A stretch of 49,564 nucleotides of DNA from Conidiobolus incongruus B7586 (taxonomy: Eukaryota; Entomophthoromycota; Entomophthoromycetes; Entomophthorales; Conidiobolaceae), in NCBI GenBank assembly GCA_000697335.1, contig JNEM01014874.1, forward strand, positions 1 to 49,564, written 5' to 3'. How positions within the stretch are numbered: the first letter of the stretch is position 1; each line of letters opens with the position of its first letter. This document shows positions 1-11,027 of this stretch, one piece after another. The notes under the pieces were generated by a model, which was given only the letters and a program-made list of their open reading frames with translations, made no database searches and had not been told where the DNA came from. The translations under genes were made by a program, and so were the position numbers.

Positions 1-330
1 AAGGCTTATGGTAAGCACCCATGTCCTGGTAGGATGGTGGTCCCATACACCGCTCCTCGTATGGTCAAAACTATTGATTTAGTTCCTAAGAAGATTTATG
101 AAATGCGTCCATGTCCTAGCAGAATGATGATCCCATATACCATTCCCCATCATATGATGAATTTGGGTAACTTTGAGGCTACAATGATGCCAATGGGAGT
201 GCGAAGTGGAATGATGATGCCTGAAATGGTCGTTGGACGTCCTTATTTGGGAGCATCTATGGTTGCGTCACCTGCCATGAACTTCAGAGTTGGTAGTGTG
301 GCTAATGTTGGACAAAAAGGAAACTTCTAA
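1..330 (+). CDS. Secreted-type Met/Pro-rich protein, C-terminal part (5' end outside window)
   Basis: The frame is open from base 1 to the TAA at 328-330, so the gene starts left of the window; the ATG at 34 is internal. The visible 109 residues are rich in Met and Pro and hold two copies of a short unit, KHPCPGRMVVPYTAPRM and MRPCPSRMMIPYTIPHHM. The C-terminus, ASPAMNFRVGSVANVGQKGNF without its first residue, matches the end of the convergent minus-strand gene at 1640-2128 (SPQLNFEVNKLANVGQKGDF), so the two are paralogs. That relative has a signal peptide, which suggests this protein is secreted too. I do not recognise the family. The only cysteines seen are those of the two PCP units. Confidence 0.7.
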   Translation, partial: KAYGKHPCPGRMVVPYTAPRMVKTIDLVPKKIYEMRPCPSRMMIPYTIPHHMMNLGNFEATMMPMGVRSGMMMPEMVVGRPYLGASMVASPAMNFRVGSVANVGQKGNF

Positions 331-1639
331 AGGATTCATTCCAATATTCCTTTTGTTATTGTTCCACTTGTTAATTAGCTAATAAATTTTGGAACCTTAT
401 TTTAATTAAGTATTTTTCAATTAAATATGAAATTTTATTCCAATCAAAAGTACTAAAATAATCCATATTATTATATTCTATAAAACACCATTTTTTAATC
501 TTTTTCCAATTATTATTTCATTTTATTCAATTTAAATATATTATAAAAATCTAATAGTTATTCTATGAATATTATAAATATCTACAGCATTTCATGTAAA
601 ATATTCGTAAATTCATACTATATAAAACATAATTAAAATTAAATAGAAATAATAACTGAAATTATGATAAATAATATCAAAATATATAGCTCAAAATTCA
701 ATTTAAACAAAAGCTATGATTCTAAAATTTTTTACAATTTATTAATAACTTATTGAGAGATTGCTTATTTAATCCAAAGATTCACTTAAAATCTTCTAAA
801 AAAATGACATTTGAAATTTGATTTGATTAATATTAATATATATAATTTCAAAAATGAAAACACATTATTCAATGTAAAGGTTCAACAGTTTAGTAGTATA
901 ATTCATTCATATTGAGGGAGAAGTCCTTGGTTAGATTCCCAGTCGGGACCTTACCATTAAAGAGTAGAATCAAGTTTTTTATTTCAATTTACCTTTTAAC
1001 TATTTTATACTCTAATAATATAATCAAATTTCATACAATTGTTTTCAACTGCTTAAGATTTCATTTTAAACTATTTAATATTTATATTTGCGTATCTATT
1101 TTCTTATACTTTAAATCTATCAGTATTTTATTATGATATTCAATTTTATTTCAATACCCTTATTCCGTTTAATTTTCACATTCAATCACTTATATAATAT
1201 TTTATTCATCAAAAAAGAATTTAAAATAATCTTAACATTTAGCAATTTGATACTTGAAAATTTAATATATCTTTTTTTTATAAAATATATTCAAAAATAT
1301 TTGATATCAATACCAATTTTTATATTATTAATTTTTCTTAAATATATCATTAATAATATAACCATTAAAATTTTTAAATATTATTTTTTTTATTAACATT
1401 TAATAGTACTGAATTTTTATTTAGTTAAATAATTTTCATATAATATTCAATATTATCATTATTATTAATTTTTAATTTTTGAATTAAAATATAATAAAAT
1501 TTAATTAATTCAAACTAATATGATAATTAAAAAATTTGTAAGGATTATCAAATGTTAATAAATTAGGTAATATTATGAATATGGCTGCAACCTAAGTTTT
1601 ATTCAATTATCATTAGATTAAATTGAATTAGTTAGGAGT
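331..1639. other. Convergent intergenic region, AT-rich
   Basis: Lies between the 3' ends of two convergent paralogs. Apart from a decayed tRNA-like sequence (879-950) it holds only AT-rich DNA. Two open frames (912-1136 and 1133-1396) encode only F/I/L/K/N-rich low-complexity peptides and are not believed to be genes. Confidence 0.6.
879..950 (+). pseudogene. Decayed tRNA-like sequence, closest to tRNA-Pro
   Basis: The 72-nt segment runs GGTTCAAC...GGGACC and keeps the tRNA-Pro plan: a TAGTAGTATAATTC D-arm region (tRNA-Pro usually TAGTGGTATGATTC), a GTCC variable region and a B-box GGTTAGATTCC at 929-939. The acceptor stem pairs only in about five of seven positions, and the anticodon arm no longer pairs well or gives a clear anticodon. 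It looks like a dead or tRNA-derived copy. Confidence 0.5.
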
Positions 1640-2128
1640 TTAAAAATCTCCCTTTTGGCCGACGTTAGCCAACTTGTTAACCTCAAAGTTCAATTGAGGA
1701 GAAGCAATGTTACTTGCTTGAGCACCTGGGATGATGCGTTCGAAAGATGGAATGTAACCAACACGGCTATAAAAGGGAAGAGTTCTCCAATGGCCATAAT
1801 GGGCAGTAGTCAATGGTAGTTGAGTGAATTGCAAGTTGCCATAGTTACCAAGGGTGTGAGGTAAAGTGGATGGCACATTGGCGAATGGAGTAGTGATTAA
1901 AGCGTTTCCTAAATTGTGATGGCGTCTGAAAAGTCCACCTTCGGTGAAATATCCACTAGGAATCCAAGCTTGATGGTAGCGAGAGGGGTTCAAAGAGTTG
2001 TCAATTTCCATTTGGAATTGGCCAAAATTGACATTGGTGGTGGGGGAATACAATGAATTTTGAAACTTGCCAGCGGTTTCGACAAGAGCGAATGCAGGTA
2101 AAACGCTTAAGATCAAATGGAATAACAT
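1640..2128 (-). CDS. Small secreted protein with C-terminal ANVGQKG motif
   Basis: A 162-residue protein with an N-terminal signal peptide (MLFHLILSVLPAFALVETAG, likely cut after ALVETA). The mature part has no cysteine and is rich in N, G, P, Y, F and H. It ends in SPQLNFEVNKLANVGQKGDF, almost the same as the end of the convergent gene at 1-330, so the conserved feature of the family is its last ~20 residues. A TATA-like GATATATAAT (reverse complement of 2201-2210) lies about 75 bp upstream of the ATG. No intron signal is needed. The family is not recognised; an extracellular or cell-surface role is inferred from the signal peptide alone. Confidence 0.75.
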   Translation of the reverse strand: MLFHLILSVLPAFALVETAGKFQNSLYSPTTNVNFGQFQMEIDNSLNPSRYHQAWIPSGYFTEGGLFRRHHNLGNALITTPFANVPSTLPHTLGNYGNLQFTQLPLTTAHYGHWRTLPFYSRVGYIPSFERIIPGAQASNIASPQLNFEVNKLANVGQKGDF

Positions 2129-5100
2129 GGTGATTAAGATTAAAATTAAAGCTAATTATCAACTAACTACTGCTGAATTGGAAATGTAACGAACTGAGTG
2201 ATTATATATCTGTTCTTTGATTATTCATTTTATATACTTTAAACTCAATCCAATTTAAAAGGTTATAAATTCGTTTTATTTAAATATAAGATAATATTTT
2301 AAAGTCTTCCTAATTCAATGAAATTAAATTTTAATTATATATTATTCAAAAGTTTAACATAATGAATATCGATGAATTAAATTGAGAATTTGATGAATTA
2401 CCAAATCAATCATTAGTTTAATTGAAATTTTGCATCATTTCATTAAATATAACATAATACTAGTATATCAAAGTACAAATTTAATCTAAATATATATAAT
2501 TTTCATTTTAATTTTAAGTACTCTTTCTCATAATTTTATTTGATTCTGAGTAATTTTAAGAAATGCTTACTACCATCGGTACACCAATTGTAATATATGT
2601 ATAATTATTATAACTAAATTTATAATTAAAAACATTAACTTTGAATAGATGAAAAATATTGTTTGTTGTGTAACTATATTACTAATGATTGAATGCCATT
2701 ATGAGATAATATATTATATTTCTGATTAATCAAATTGGCTTTATTCGTTGTTTATTTTATCAATTTGAAAATTTCGTTCTTCGGTATTTCCACTGGTCCT
2801 GAGCATATTTATCAATATTAAATAAAAGTATATATAAACTATCGCCTGCACCACAGATACTTGATATTATTTTAAAATGATATTTGGTTTCAAACTATAA
2901 AGAACTAAACACACTATTAACTTCTTAAAATATAAATAATTTGACTATGTTTTTGATTTTGAAATAAACGAATTAATTGGAATTTCATTTAGCAACCTTA
3001 ACTATTGGGATAAGACTTGAACGGTTAAAATCATACGAACTCCATATAGATTCAGGCTTTACCCAGTCTCCTATATCAAGTAATCCCTTAATAATCAGTA
3101 ACATCCAACTCAAAACAAATAATGCTGTATCAGGGCCTTTTCAAAATACCAAAAACAAGATCGAAAATGATAAGTTTAATATCTTGAAAAAGCTTCCCTA
3201 AACGCAAATTCAGTCAGATGGTTAAACAAGCCTCAATTGTAAATATTTTATCTATCAAACCTTTTCAAAATGACTATATTAAGTCATTGGCTTTGAATTA
3301 ATCATAACTGATTAGAAATATATTTTGGTATCATAAATTTGAACTTAAAATTTATTTTCAAAAAATAAACTCTTATAAGACTTATATATTTGAATAGCAT
3401 ATTAGAAAACATAATTTAAAGAGATTTAATATATATTTTTTTCAGGTTTATGGTTAATTTATAACAAATCTAAATTACTATACATACCAGGAAATAAAAT
3501 AAAATATAACCTACACAAGCAAGGAACTTTTTATGAAAAAACAACAAATTCAGAATATATCCAATTTCAAAGTATATAGAAACAATAATCAGTTGGTTTG
3601 AGATGATAAAACAAAATTATTATTAAATTTGCACTAGGTTATTAAAAGAGTACATATCAAATTAAAAAGAATAAATACTAAACTTTTAAATGAAAGTAAC
3701 CCTAAGGACAGAAGCCAATTGATATCAGAGAGCCCTCATATTATTTAAAATGAAATCATTAATATTTAATTAAAAGCATAAATATTAATTTTACTTAATA
3801 GAAAATTCATATTTAAGTAATGAAAAATATAAAAGCTGATTTTATTTTTATTAGACTCAAATATTAAAAATACTTTATTATTTTTGATTGAATTTATTTT
3901 AATAAAGAATTAATTTAACAAACTGAATGATAGCTAAAGAGGTAAAGCTATAATTATTATTTTAAAAAGATAAGACTTAGTGATTTGATTTATTTATTTT
4001 AGTTCCATTGTAAATTAAAATATATAATTAAGTACCCAAGTAATATATAATCGAAAAAGCAATTTTGATCCTTGATATTAATATATAAATTTTTACAGTA
4101 ATTTATTCTCCTATTAATTTATTTTTTAAATATTCAAAAAAAATGGGAAAATTATCAACTTGCTTTACTCATATTGATATATAAACCTAATGATTTCAGA
4201 ATGATTTAAGCTATAAAAAAATATTTATAAAATAAGAGAAATAGTTAAAACAGTAAAAATTAAAATCATTGTAAATAGGACATATAAGAAACTTGCTAAA
4301 TTAATTATCGAATACTAATATTTTGTTCTGTTTATTGTATTTTGAATTTAAAATTTGTTAAGGAATGATATCAAACATATTGAGAGTAAAAACGTGATAG
4401 GGGACTTAATATGATTTCATTATAGGTTTAAACAAAGCTTGCTGAATAAAATAAGAATATGTCTTAGGTATATGATAATTATGAATATTGGCATATATAA
4501 CTTAGATTAACCAAGGTTTTCAAATATCTACTATATCATTTAAGGTGATCAAATTATTAATGTTGCTAGAAACGTACTCCTTCACTACCTAATAGTCAAT
4601 TGAGCTAGTCTTCTAGGATTAGCGTTGGGATCTCTGGATTTAATGCAAGACTTGAACAAGGGTGATCAAATTTGATCAACTTTGGACAACTTCAAGTGAT
4701 AAAACTGTAAATTTAAGGAATATTTAAAAAATTGAATATGCTCATCTCATTATCGATAGTCGTCTATCTATTAACAAAGTTTGTAAAAATAAGGCTAATA
4801 TATATTCCTTATATTTTTCAATTATTGATGATTCCAATTAATTGCTATCCTTACTTAAAATTATTTATTGTTTATTATGACAGAAATCACTACTCATACA
4901 TACTGCTATACTTCAATAAATAATATAATTTAATTGATCACTCTAATTAAAAACTTTATATAAATTAAAAATAAATATATAGTTAATTATTTAAGATAGA
5001 AACAATCTAGAAATAATTCCAATTAATAAATTTAACTTCAATCACTATTTAGAGTTTATCAAATTTTTTGATAAGGTGATCCTGCATTTTATATTTAAAA

Positions 5101-5238
5101 GCTTAAATTCAATTAATTGATCGATTTAAATATTTTCAATATAAAAACCCACATCTCTTTCAAATATCAAAAAATATTTTATTTTTTTTTTGTTAATAGT
5201 CATTCCAGTTATAAACAGATAACGATATCAATATATAA
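2129..5238. other. Intergenic region with decayed repeat remnants
   Basis: Starts with the promoter of the minus-strand secreted-protein gene. The rest is AT-rich, with two segments (about 2783-2850 and 4545-4715) that recur at 24095-24155 and 26810-26990. The open frames at 2977-3201 and 4732-4923 (63-74 codons) have no recognisable domain and look like chance. Confidence 0.5.
2783..4715 (-). repeat. Dispersed repeat, copy A (possible decayed gene family member)
   Basis: The two ends, about 2783-2850 and 4545-4715, match by eye 24095-24155 and 26810-26990 in the same order and orientation. The interior does not align convincingly. Read on the minus strand, the 2783 end gives NIDKYAQDQWKYRR, and the second copy gives NIDRCAQKQ then a stop (TAG, W in copy A) and KSWK. 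The 4545 end gives SPLFKSCIKSRDPNANP against SPLSESFIEFKDPERASLN. That pattern suggests the remains of one protein-coding family, but I cannot name it. The palindrome GATCAAATTTGATC lies at 4664-4677. Confidence 0.4.
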
Positions 5239-5895
5239 ATGACACAATTATCAATACCTTTAGATAGGCTTAATCAATTATTTAATATTGACAGGATTGC
5301 ACAACCCAAATTATATATTAATGCTCCATCTGAACAACCTCAAAAAATATTCATTGGATCCTCTGATCCCCTCAATATTTTGAAGGATAATAATCAGCCA
5401 AATCCTATTTTATATAAACCTAATCTGGAAAATCCTAAATATATGATGAACCCTGTTGATAGCAATAATTTACCTAATCCCAAAGTTGTTAATAATCCAA
5501 TTCAAACTCCAGTTACTATTATTATTCAACCACCAATCACTCCTGTTCAAACTCCTCCTCCTCCTCCTCCACCTAAACCAACTCCACAACCTCCTCCACC
5601 AGCTCCTGCTACTTCTGTTGCTCCTACCAATCCACCACCTCCGCCTGCTTCTCCTTCCCCACCGTCTCCTGTTCCACCATCTCCCACTGAAAACAAAACT
5701 GATGCCCAAACAGCCACAGAACGTGATACTAAAACCATTGAAACAACTTTGGCTACCAGAGTTCAAACAATTACTACTGCTGTCATAAAAACCAAAACCA
5801 CCAGCACCACACCTTATACTTCCAATGGTAAAATGTTTGTACCATCTAATTACTATATGATCATCATCACTATTTTATTTTTGTCTATAATTTAA
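5239..5895 (+). CDS. Proline-rich protein with C-terminal hydrophobic tail (paralog 1)
   Basis: A 218-residue protein in three parts: an N-terminal conserved part (residues 1-100, with LDRLNQLFNIDRIAQ and MMNPVDSNNLPNP), a proline tract (about 101-150, PPPPPPP and PPSPVPPSP), and a Thr-rich stretch ending in a hydrophobic tail (about 204-218). It is a clear paralog of 8161-9009: both ends align and only the proline tract differs in length. No N-terminal signal peptide is visible, and an in-frame TAA stands directly before the ATG, so the start is fixed unless there is an upstream exon. The tail could be a tail anchor or, if a signal exon is missed, a GPI-attachment signal. Function is not recognised. 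Minus-strand frames across the proline tract are antisense shadows. Confidence 0.75.
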   Translation: MTQLSIPLDRLNQLFNIDRIAQPKLYINAPSEQPQKIFIGSSDPLNILKDNNQPNPILYKPNLENPKYMMNPVDSNNLPNPKVVNNPIQTPVTIIIQPPITPVQTPPPPPPPKPTPQPPPPAPATSVAPTNPPPPPASPSPPSPVPPSPTENKTDAQTATERDTKTIETTLATRVQTITTAVIKTKTTSTTPYTSNGKMFVPSNYYMIIITILFLSII

Positions 5896-8160
5896 TATCA
5901 ATCATTTGTTCATTTTTTTTCTTAAATTAATAAATTATATATTATGAATTTATAATTTTATAAAAATTACTATTATGAATAATAATATTTCATAAGGTAT
6001 AATTTTACTAAATTTAATTAATTATAAAATACAATAATAAAATAAAGATCTTTTTTTAATAAAGAAATAATTAAATAAATTGTACTATGGTTTGAAGTTA
6101 AGAATATATATCTTTATAATTATTAGAAATCTTATTAAATTTATTAAATAATTTGGAATTAGTAATTATATTTTATTATTAATTTATAATTTTAAATTCA
6201 ATTTTAAAAATTTTAAATGAATATAATATGAATATTAGAAAATTATAAGCCAAGTTAGCTCAGTCAGTAAAGCATCAGATTCTTAATATCAGGGTAGTTA
6301 GTTCTCAGCTCCACATTGCACGGCACTATTTAAAAATTGTTATCAAGTTGATGAATTACTTAAAATTAGTATTATATAAGAATCAACGTCTTTTGTCCTA
6401 TTCATGAATATAATTAAAAATTATTTTAATATTAACATAAAATTATTTTGTATATTAGTTTTCGTTTATGGCACGTTGTAAGCAATATTATAATGATATA
6501 TGAAAATAAGATATAATAAACACAATAAGTTCCAATATTTTAATTCATTCTAATTATATTGATAAAACATAAAATCATATATATTGTAAAAAATAGGTTT
6601 AGTTATTTTATTAAGAGCCTTTGAATTATTTATATCGTAGGATAAAAATCAATTGATAATTATAAAAAATTCTAATCTAAGCAATTATATAATTCATTTT
6701 CTTATTCATAAATATTATTAAATCCATCATTTTATTAAATTAATTTATCAATAAAATTTTAAGCTTTTTAATTAATAATAAAAATCATCGTCATTATATA
6801 AAAGTAATAGACAGCTTATATCATAAATTAAAATATTAGTATATTATAAAATTCACTTGTTAACAATTTCTTAATTTGGAAAATTGACCTTGATGAATTT
6901 CCGGAATGTAGACAATGAGATTGAACTTTTATTTCCTACCATTCAACGATTATCATTATTAAATTGGGTTTGAGTTTTCTTAAACATGGGTCTAAGCAAA
7001 AAAAAACTATGAGTGAACCATTTTTAATTACAACTATAATATAAAATATTAAAGATTTTTTAAATAATCTTATATAAGTGTGTAATCAAAATATTAGAAA
7101 AATCATAAATTTTTAAAATAACTTATTATATATTAATATAATTTAATTCACAGCTTGAATCATACTATTTTTAATTAAATATAGAGTTAAAGAATAAAAG
7201 GGAAAAAATCAATTTCAAAAAAGATATAATTGTATTTAATTTGAATTATCAATAATAATAACATTTATCAAAATTAGAGACAACCGTTATGGTTGTTATT
7301 ACTAAAGTAATAATAAACACTAATAAAAAATGAAAAGCTGAGGAAAGATATTGATTATGAAAGTCATCAAATAAAATTGTTAAAATATCAGATATTATAT
7401 ATTTATAAAATTCAAAATCATAGCTATTTAAAAAACGAAAATATTTTCTGAATTAGCCTAATTATGGTTTTATCAAATATATAATTTCAAATAATATGTA
7501 AAAATCAAAATTATATGTATTTGATTATTTTTTAAAAATGAAATATAACATTTTATATTTGAATAATCAATTTACAGTTAAATGTATATGATAATCTGTC
7601 AACATATAAAAATTTTAAATTACTATGACAAATAAGGAAATTCCCAAAAAAATAATTTTAATTTTATTCCAAAATAATTATAATTAGTTATATTTTATTA
7701 GTTGAATTAAATATATATCAAAATAACAATTGAAATATAATATTATATAACTGTTATTTAAATAAAATTAGAAAATAGTCAGTTATTCAAATAATAGATT
7801 TAAAAATAACCAGGATTTTTAAATGAGCCTCTTTACCAATTATGAACAAGTATTAAAAATTTAAATCAAAACTTAACCGAATTCTTCCAATTGAATTGTA
7901 ACTATCAATCCAAAAGTGGATTACTCCGCCTCCAACATCCAAGTTAATACTCAAATTATCAATAAAACACGCGAGAGATAGACCGTTAAAATTTTAGCAA
8001 TTGTGATGATAGTACAACTTAATTGACTGTTAAGCACATGGCATAATGTTATAATTAAATAATAATATTTTTCACTATATAAATGATAGTTTTCAATAAT
8101 TTTTTAGATTGACTCAACTAAAATTGATATTTTTGTATTTGTTATTATATTAGTTAGTAA
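5896..8160. other. Intergenic region between proline-rich paralogs
   Basis: AT-rich, without a credible coding frame. It holds a decayed tRNA-Lys-like sequence at 6249-6321. The last ~300 bases (about 7850-8100) are richer in G and C than the rest and probably hold the promoter of the gene at 8161. No repeat or transposon was seen. Confidence 0.55.
6249..6321 (+). pseudogene. Decayed tRNA-Lys(CTT)-like sequence
   Basis: GCCAAGTTAGCTCAGTCAG at the 5' end and a TCTTAAT anticodon loop match fungal tRNA-Lys(CTT) closely up to the variable region (AGGGT). The acceptor stem pairs in only about four of seven positions, the D-stem has a mismatch (GCTC with AAGC), and the T-stem is broken, with B box GTTCTCAGCTCC. 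It is unlikely to be functional. Confidence 0.6.
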
Positions 8161-9009
8161 ATGGCACAACAGTTTACTATATCTCAAGAAAGATTGAATC
8201 AACTTGTAAATTCTGATCCTTTCGCAAGGTCTTTTTTACTTTCAAACACTCCATTCGAGCAAGCTCCAAACAGTTTAGTTCGAGCTAATAATCCTCCCAC
8301 CATTATACCTGAAAATATTCCGCAAAATGCAGCTGCACAACGAATGAATCTACCAAACGCTGCAAATAGATTGATGAATCCTGAACCTAATAATGTACCT
8401 AGTCCCAGAACGGAAGTTGATCCATCTCAAACTCCATTTACTGTGATTCTCCAACCTTCACCAAGTTCTGCACCAAACCCACCGCCTGCTCCCAGCCCTT
8501 CTCCTGCTCCGAATCCTCCTCCACCTGCTCCTGCTCCTACTCCTACTCCTACTCCTCTTAGAGCTAGTCCACCAGCGCCACCTTCAGCTGGCTCTCCTAA
8601 TTCTCCACCTCCACCTCCTGCTGGACAACCTTCTCTCCCTCCTGCTGCTGCCGCTATGCCACCATCTGCTGCTGCTTCACCCATTCCTCCATCACCAGCT
8701 CTCCCAATGTCACCTGTTCCTAGTAACTCGCTGTCCAGTCCAGGCTTTTCAGCCCGTCCATCATCCAGTTTACCAACCTTCCCAACTCCCTTATCTAGTC
8801 CAAGCCGAAGCACATCCCAGACAACTGCCCGCTTCGACAGTAGTAGCAGCAGCGAGACCACCTTATTCTCAACAGTGCGCACCATGACCGCATCAGTTGT
8901 AAAGCCCCGATCCAGCACTCCGTCATCAGAATCCGGATCGACTAATTGTAAGCCCATACTAACAATCCCTAATATGATCTTTATAATTTTATTATTAATT
9001 AAGTTTTAA
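8161..9009 (+). CDS. Proline-rich protein with C-terminal hydrophobic tail (paralog 2)
   Basis: A 282-residue paralog of the gene at 5239-5895. Shared blocks are QERLNQLVNSDPFA (residues 9-22), LMNPEPNNVPSP (71-82) and QTPFTVILQP (90-99). These are followed by a long P/A/S tract (about 100-185), a Ser/Thr-rich region (186-262) with a single cysteine, and a hydrophobic end (NMIFIILLLIKF, 271-282). As in paralog 1, a TAA immediately precedes the ATG and no signal peptide is present. Codons in the P/A/S and Ser/Thr region (8460-8950) are far richer in G and C than the surroundings. A tail-anchored protein with a proline-rich cytosolic part is the simplest reading; a GPI-anchored wall protein with an unseen first exon is the alternative. 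Confidence 0.75.
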   Translation: MAQQFTISQERLNQLVNSDPFARSFLLSNTPFEQAPNSLVRANNPPTIIPENIPQNAAAQRMNLPNAANRLMNPEPNNVPSPRTEVDPSQTPFTVILQPSPSSAPNPPPAPSPSPAPNPPPPAPAPTPTPTPLRASPPAPPSAGSPNSPPPPPAGQPSLPPAAAAMPPSAAASPIPPSPALPMSPVPSNSLSSPGFSARPSSSLPTFPTPLSSPSRSTSQTTARFDSSSSSETTLFSTVRTMTASVVKPRSSTPSSESGSTNCKPILTIPNMIFIILLLIKF

Positions 9010-9169
9010 GCAATAATTCAACACGTTTTTTATTAATAAAGTATGTAATATGTTTTAAGTTTTATAATGAAATGAAAGTTTGAAAAATAATTCATTACTA
9101 ACTTTTATTAAATCAGTTTTCCAGTAAGTGATCACTTCACTTTTCATTATATTAAATATAAGTTAGATA

Positions 9170-9670
9170 ATATATCACAACAGATTAATTAATGTATATA
9201 CTATAATAAACTTTAGTAAGTCTCAAATATTTCAACTCCAACTTGCTATACCAATCTGAAAATCTCATCTTTGACATCAAAGTGATCCACGTGACCTTCA
9301 GGGTACTATTCTTATTCAATTTTCGAGTCCAGTCCAAATAATAATACATCAATAAGGTAGCAATCTTATGACTTTATAATCAAAATGCATATAAACCAAA
9401 TTTAAGCATGAAGTCTTGCTGCCATTTTTGTGACTTGACATGAATTCTTCAATCATCAGTCGCTGATGAACTTGAGTGGATAGTACTGATCTAATCAGTT
9501 TTCCACAGTTATTTTGTATTAAATATGCTCCAATAAAGAGATTAGAAGTTTTGGATTGTCTGAATTTTAGCATCTTGAGGATGGCGACTTTGTTTGATAG
9601 CGAAAGTGGCAGGAATAAATTTAAGTCAATAATAACATAGAATTTGAGGTTTACATAAAGTTTCATTCTA
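9170..9670 (-). pseudogene. Decayed minus-strand gene, possibly F-box/leucine-rich-repeat type
   Basis: An open frame at 9349-9666 (105 codons) contains FLPLSLSNKVAILKMLKF and then a less hydrophobic part. Downstream on the same strand, after a frame change, a second coding-like stretch reads STLKVTWITLMSKMRFSDWY and continues with leucine-spaced residues. G+C is higher than in the flanks. An F-box-like helix (LPLxLxxKVxxL) followed by leucine-rich sequence would fit, but this is a guess from composition and spacing. It is best treated as a broken host gene of unknown family. Confidence 0.35.
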
Positions 9671-10323
9671 GTAGGTTTCTTGAATTTTTTTTACAGGATA
9701 ATAAATTAGTTGGTTAACATTGATTGATGACATGATAATAAATATAAAAACAAAATTGAAGAATAAATTAATGATTAGAAAAAAGAGTGATGATTTTACA
9801 AAATTAAATTGCGCAAGGGTATAATTACGAGTATATTTTCACAATTAGTTACCATTTCAGATAATATGAAATAGATGAAACTTTTTGTTTAAGTCAATTA
9901 TTATTCATTATTTGGGTTAATACATATAACATATACTATATTTGTAATCCACATTTTAACAACATTAGACTACAAATCAGCTATGACGCATATCGCAATA
10001 TTAACCTAAGTCGAATGTATATTAATTTAATATTTATCTATCATTAAACATGATCCCATGCTCTCAAATCAAATTCTAATCATTGATTTTAATAAAAAAA
10101 ATGATTAATATAAAAATGATTGAAATATTATGAAATTTATAATTTTAAATTCGTAAAAAAAATATTTTTCTAGATTTATTTTAATGCACTCACTACTTCT
10201 AAATTTATTTTGAAAAAGTATTCATTGATTATAAAATTAAAATTTATATTAAAATGAAATATGAAATAATGGGACTGCGTTTTGAATTTATAAATAAATA
10301 TTAAATTAGATTTATGGAATTAT

Positions 10324-10391
10324 GATTGGTTAGCTAAATATGTAGACCATCGGACTTTTAATCTAAGGGTCTTGAATTACCCTTATTGGAC
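10324..10391 (+). pseudogene. Decayed tRNA-Lys(TTT)-like sequence
   Basis: The anticodon arm ATCGGACTTTTAATCTAAGG matches tRNA-Lys(TTT), and it follows a TAGCT D-arm start. The acceptor arms GATTGGT and ATTGGAC pair in six of seven positions, but four of those are G-T wobbles, as expected if C bases became T. The T-arm has lost the B box and the total length is only about 68 nt. It is probably dead. Confidence 0.5.
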
Positions 10392-11027
10392 TTAGATTTC
10401 CTTGTGTAAGTGTATTTTTTGAATTTTTATCATTCAAAGTTTAGACTAGTACAATCTTTGTTTTTTTTCATTTATATATTTAATTATGTTTTATATATGA
10501 ATTACAATTTAATCGAAGTTTTAATATACTAATTTGATAGCATTGTATTATTGTTATATTGTTCAATCTTAATCAATTTCCATATTCTAAAATCTTATAT
10601 CATATTTTATCTATTAAATTATAGCTGTATTAAAATCATTGGTTAAGTATCAATAATAAAAAAGTTCATATTATTAATTTTTGAATTTATATTAAATTTG
10701 TTTTTATTCGATATTTTAAAAAATAACAATACTATATTTCATAATTCAACTAACATGGTTGAAATATACTTAAATCAAAGTATTAGTTGAAACATATTAT
10801 GATTAAGATATATACTGAACTTTAATAGTATTGATATTTTTTTCCAATTTTAGTTGATTTCAGTTTCCAAGTACATCATTCAATTGTGAAAATTATCAAT
10901 TTGAATACTAAATAGTTTAAACTTTTTAAAGATGAACACAAAAATTATTATCCCAAAATTTATTATTTTGGTAAATTAAAATTAAATTACACATGATTTC
11001 AATTGGAAAATTTAAAATTTAAAAAAA

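Noticed and set aside
912-1396. Two adjacent open frames rich in F, I, L, K and N
   Set aside because: Composition is what random AT-rich DNA gives; no domain, and the first overlaps the decayed tRNA-like sequence.
4732-4923. 63-codon hydrophobic frame
   Set aside because: Low-complexity I/L/Y peptide typical of AT-rich DNA, with no promoter or homology that I can see.
5470-5788. Overlapping open frames in other phases and on the minus strand of the proline-rich gene
   Set aside because: They are produced by the CCT/CCA-rich proline tract read in other frames (poly-Leu, Arg/Trp- and Gly-rich peptides).
8427-8957. 176-codon Gly-rich minus-strand frame
   Set aside because: Antisense shadow of the P/A/S-rich region of the gene at 8161-9009.
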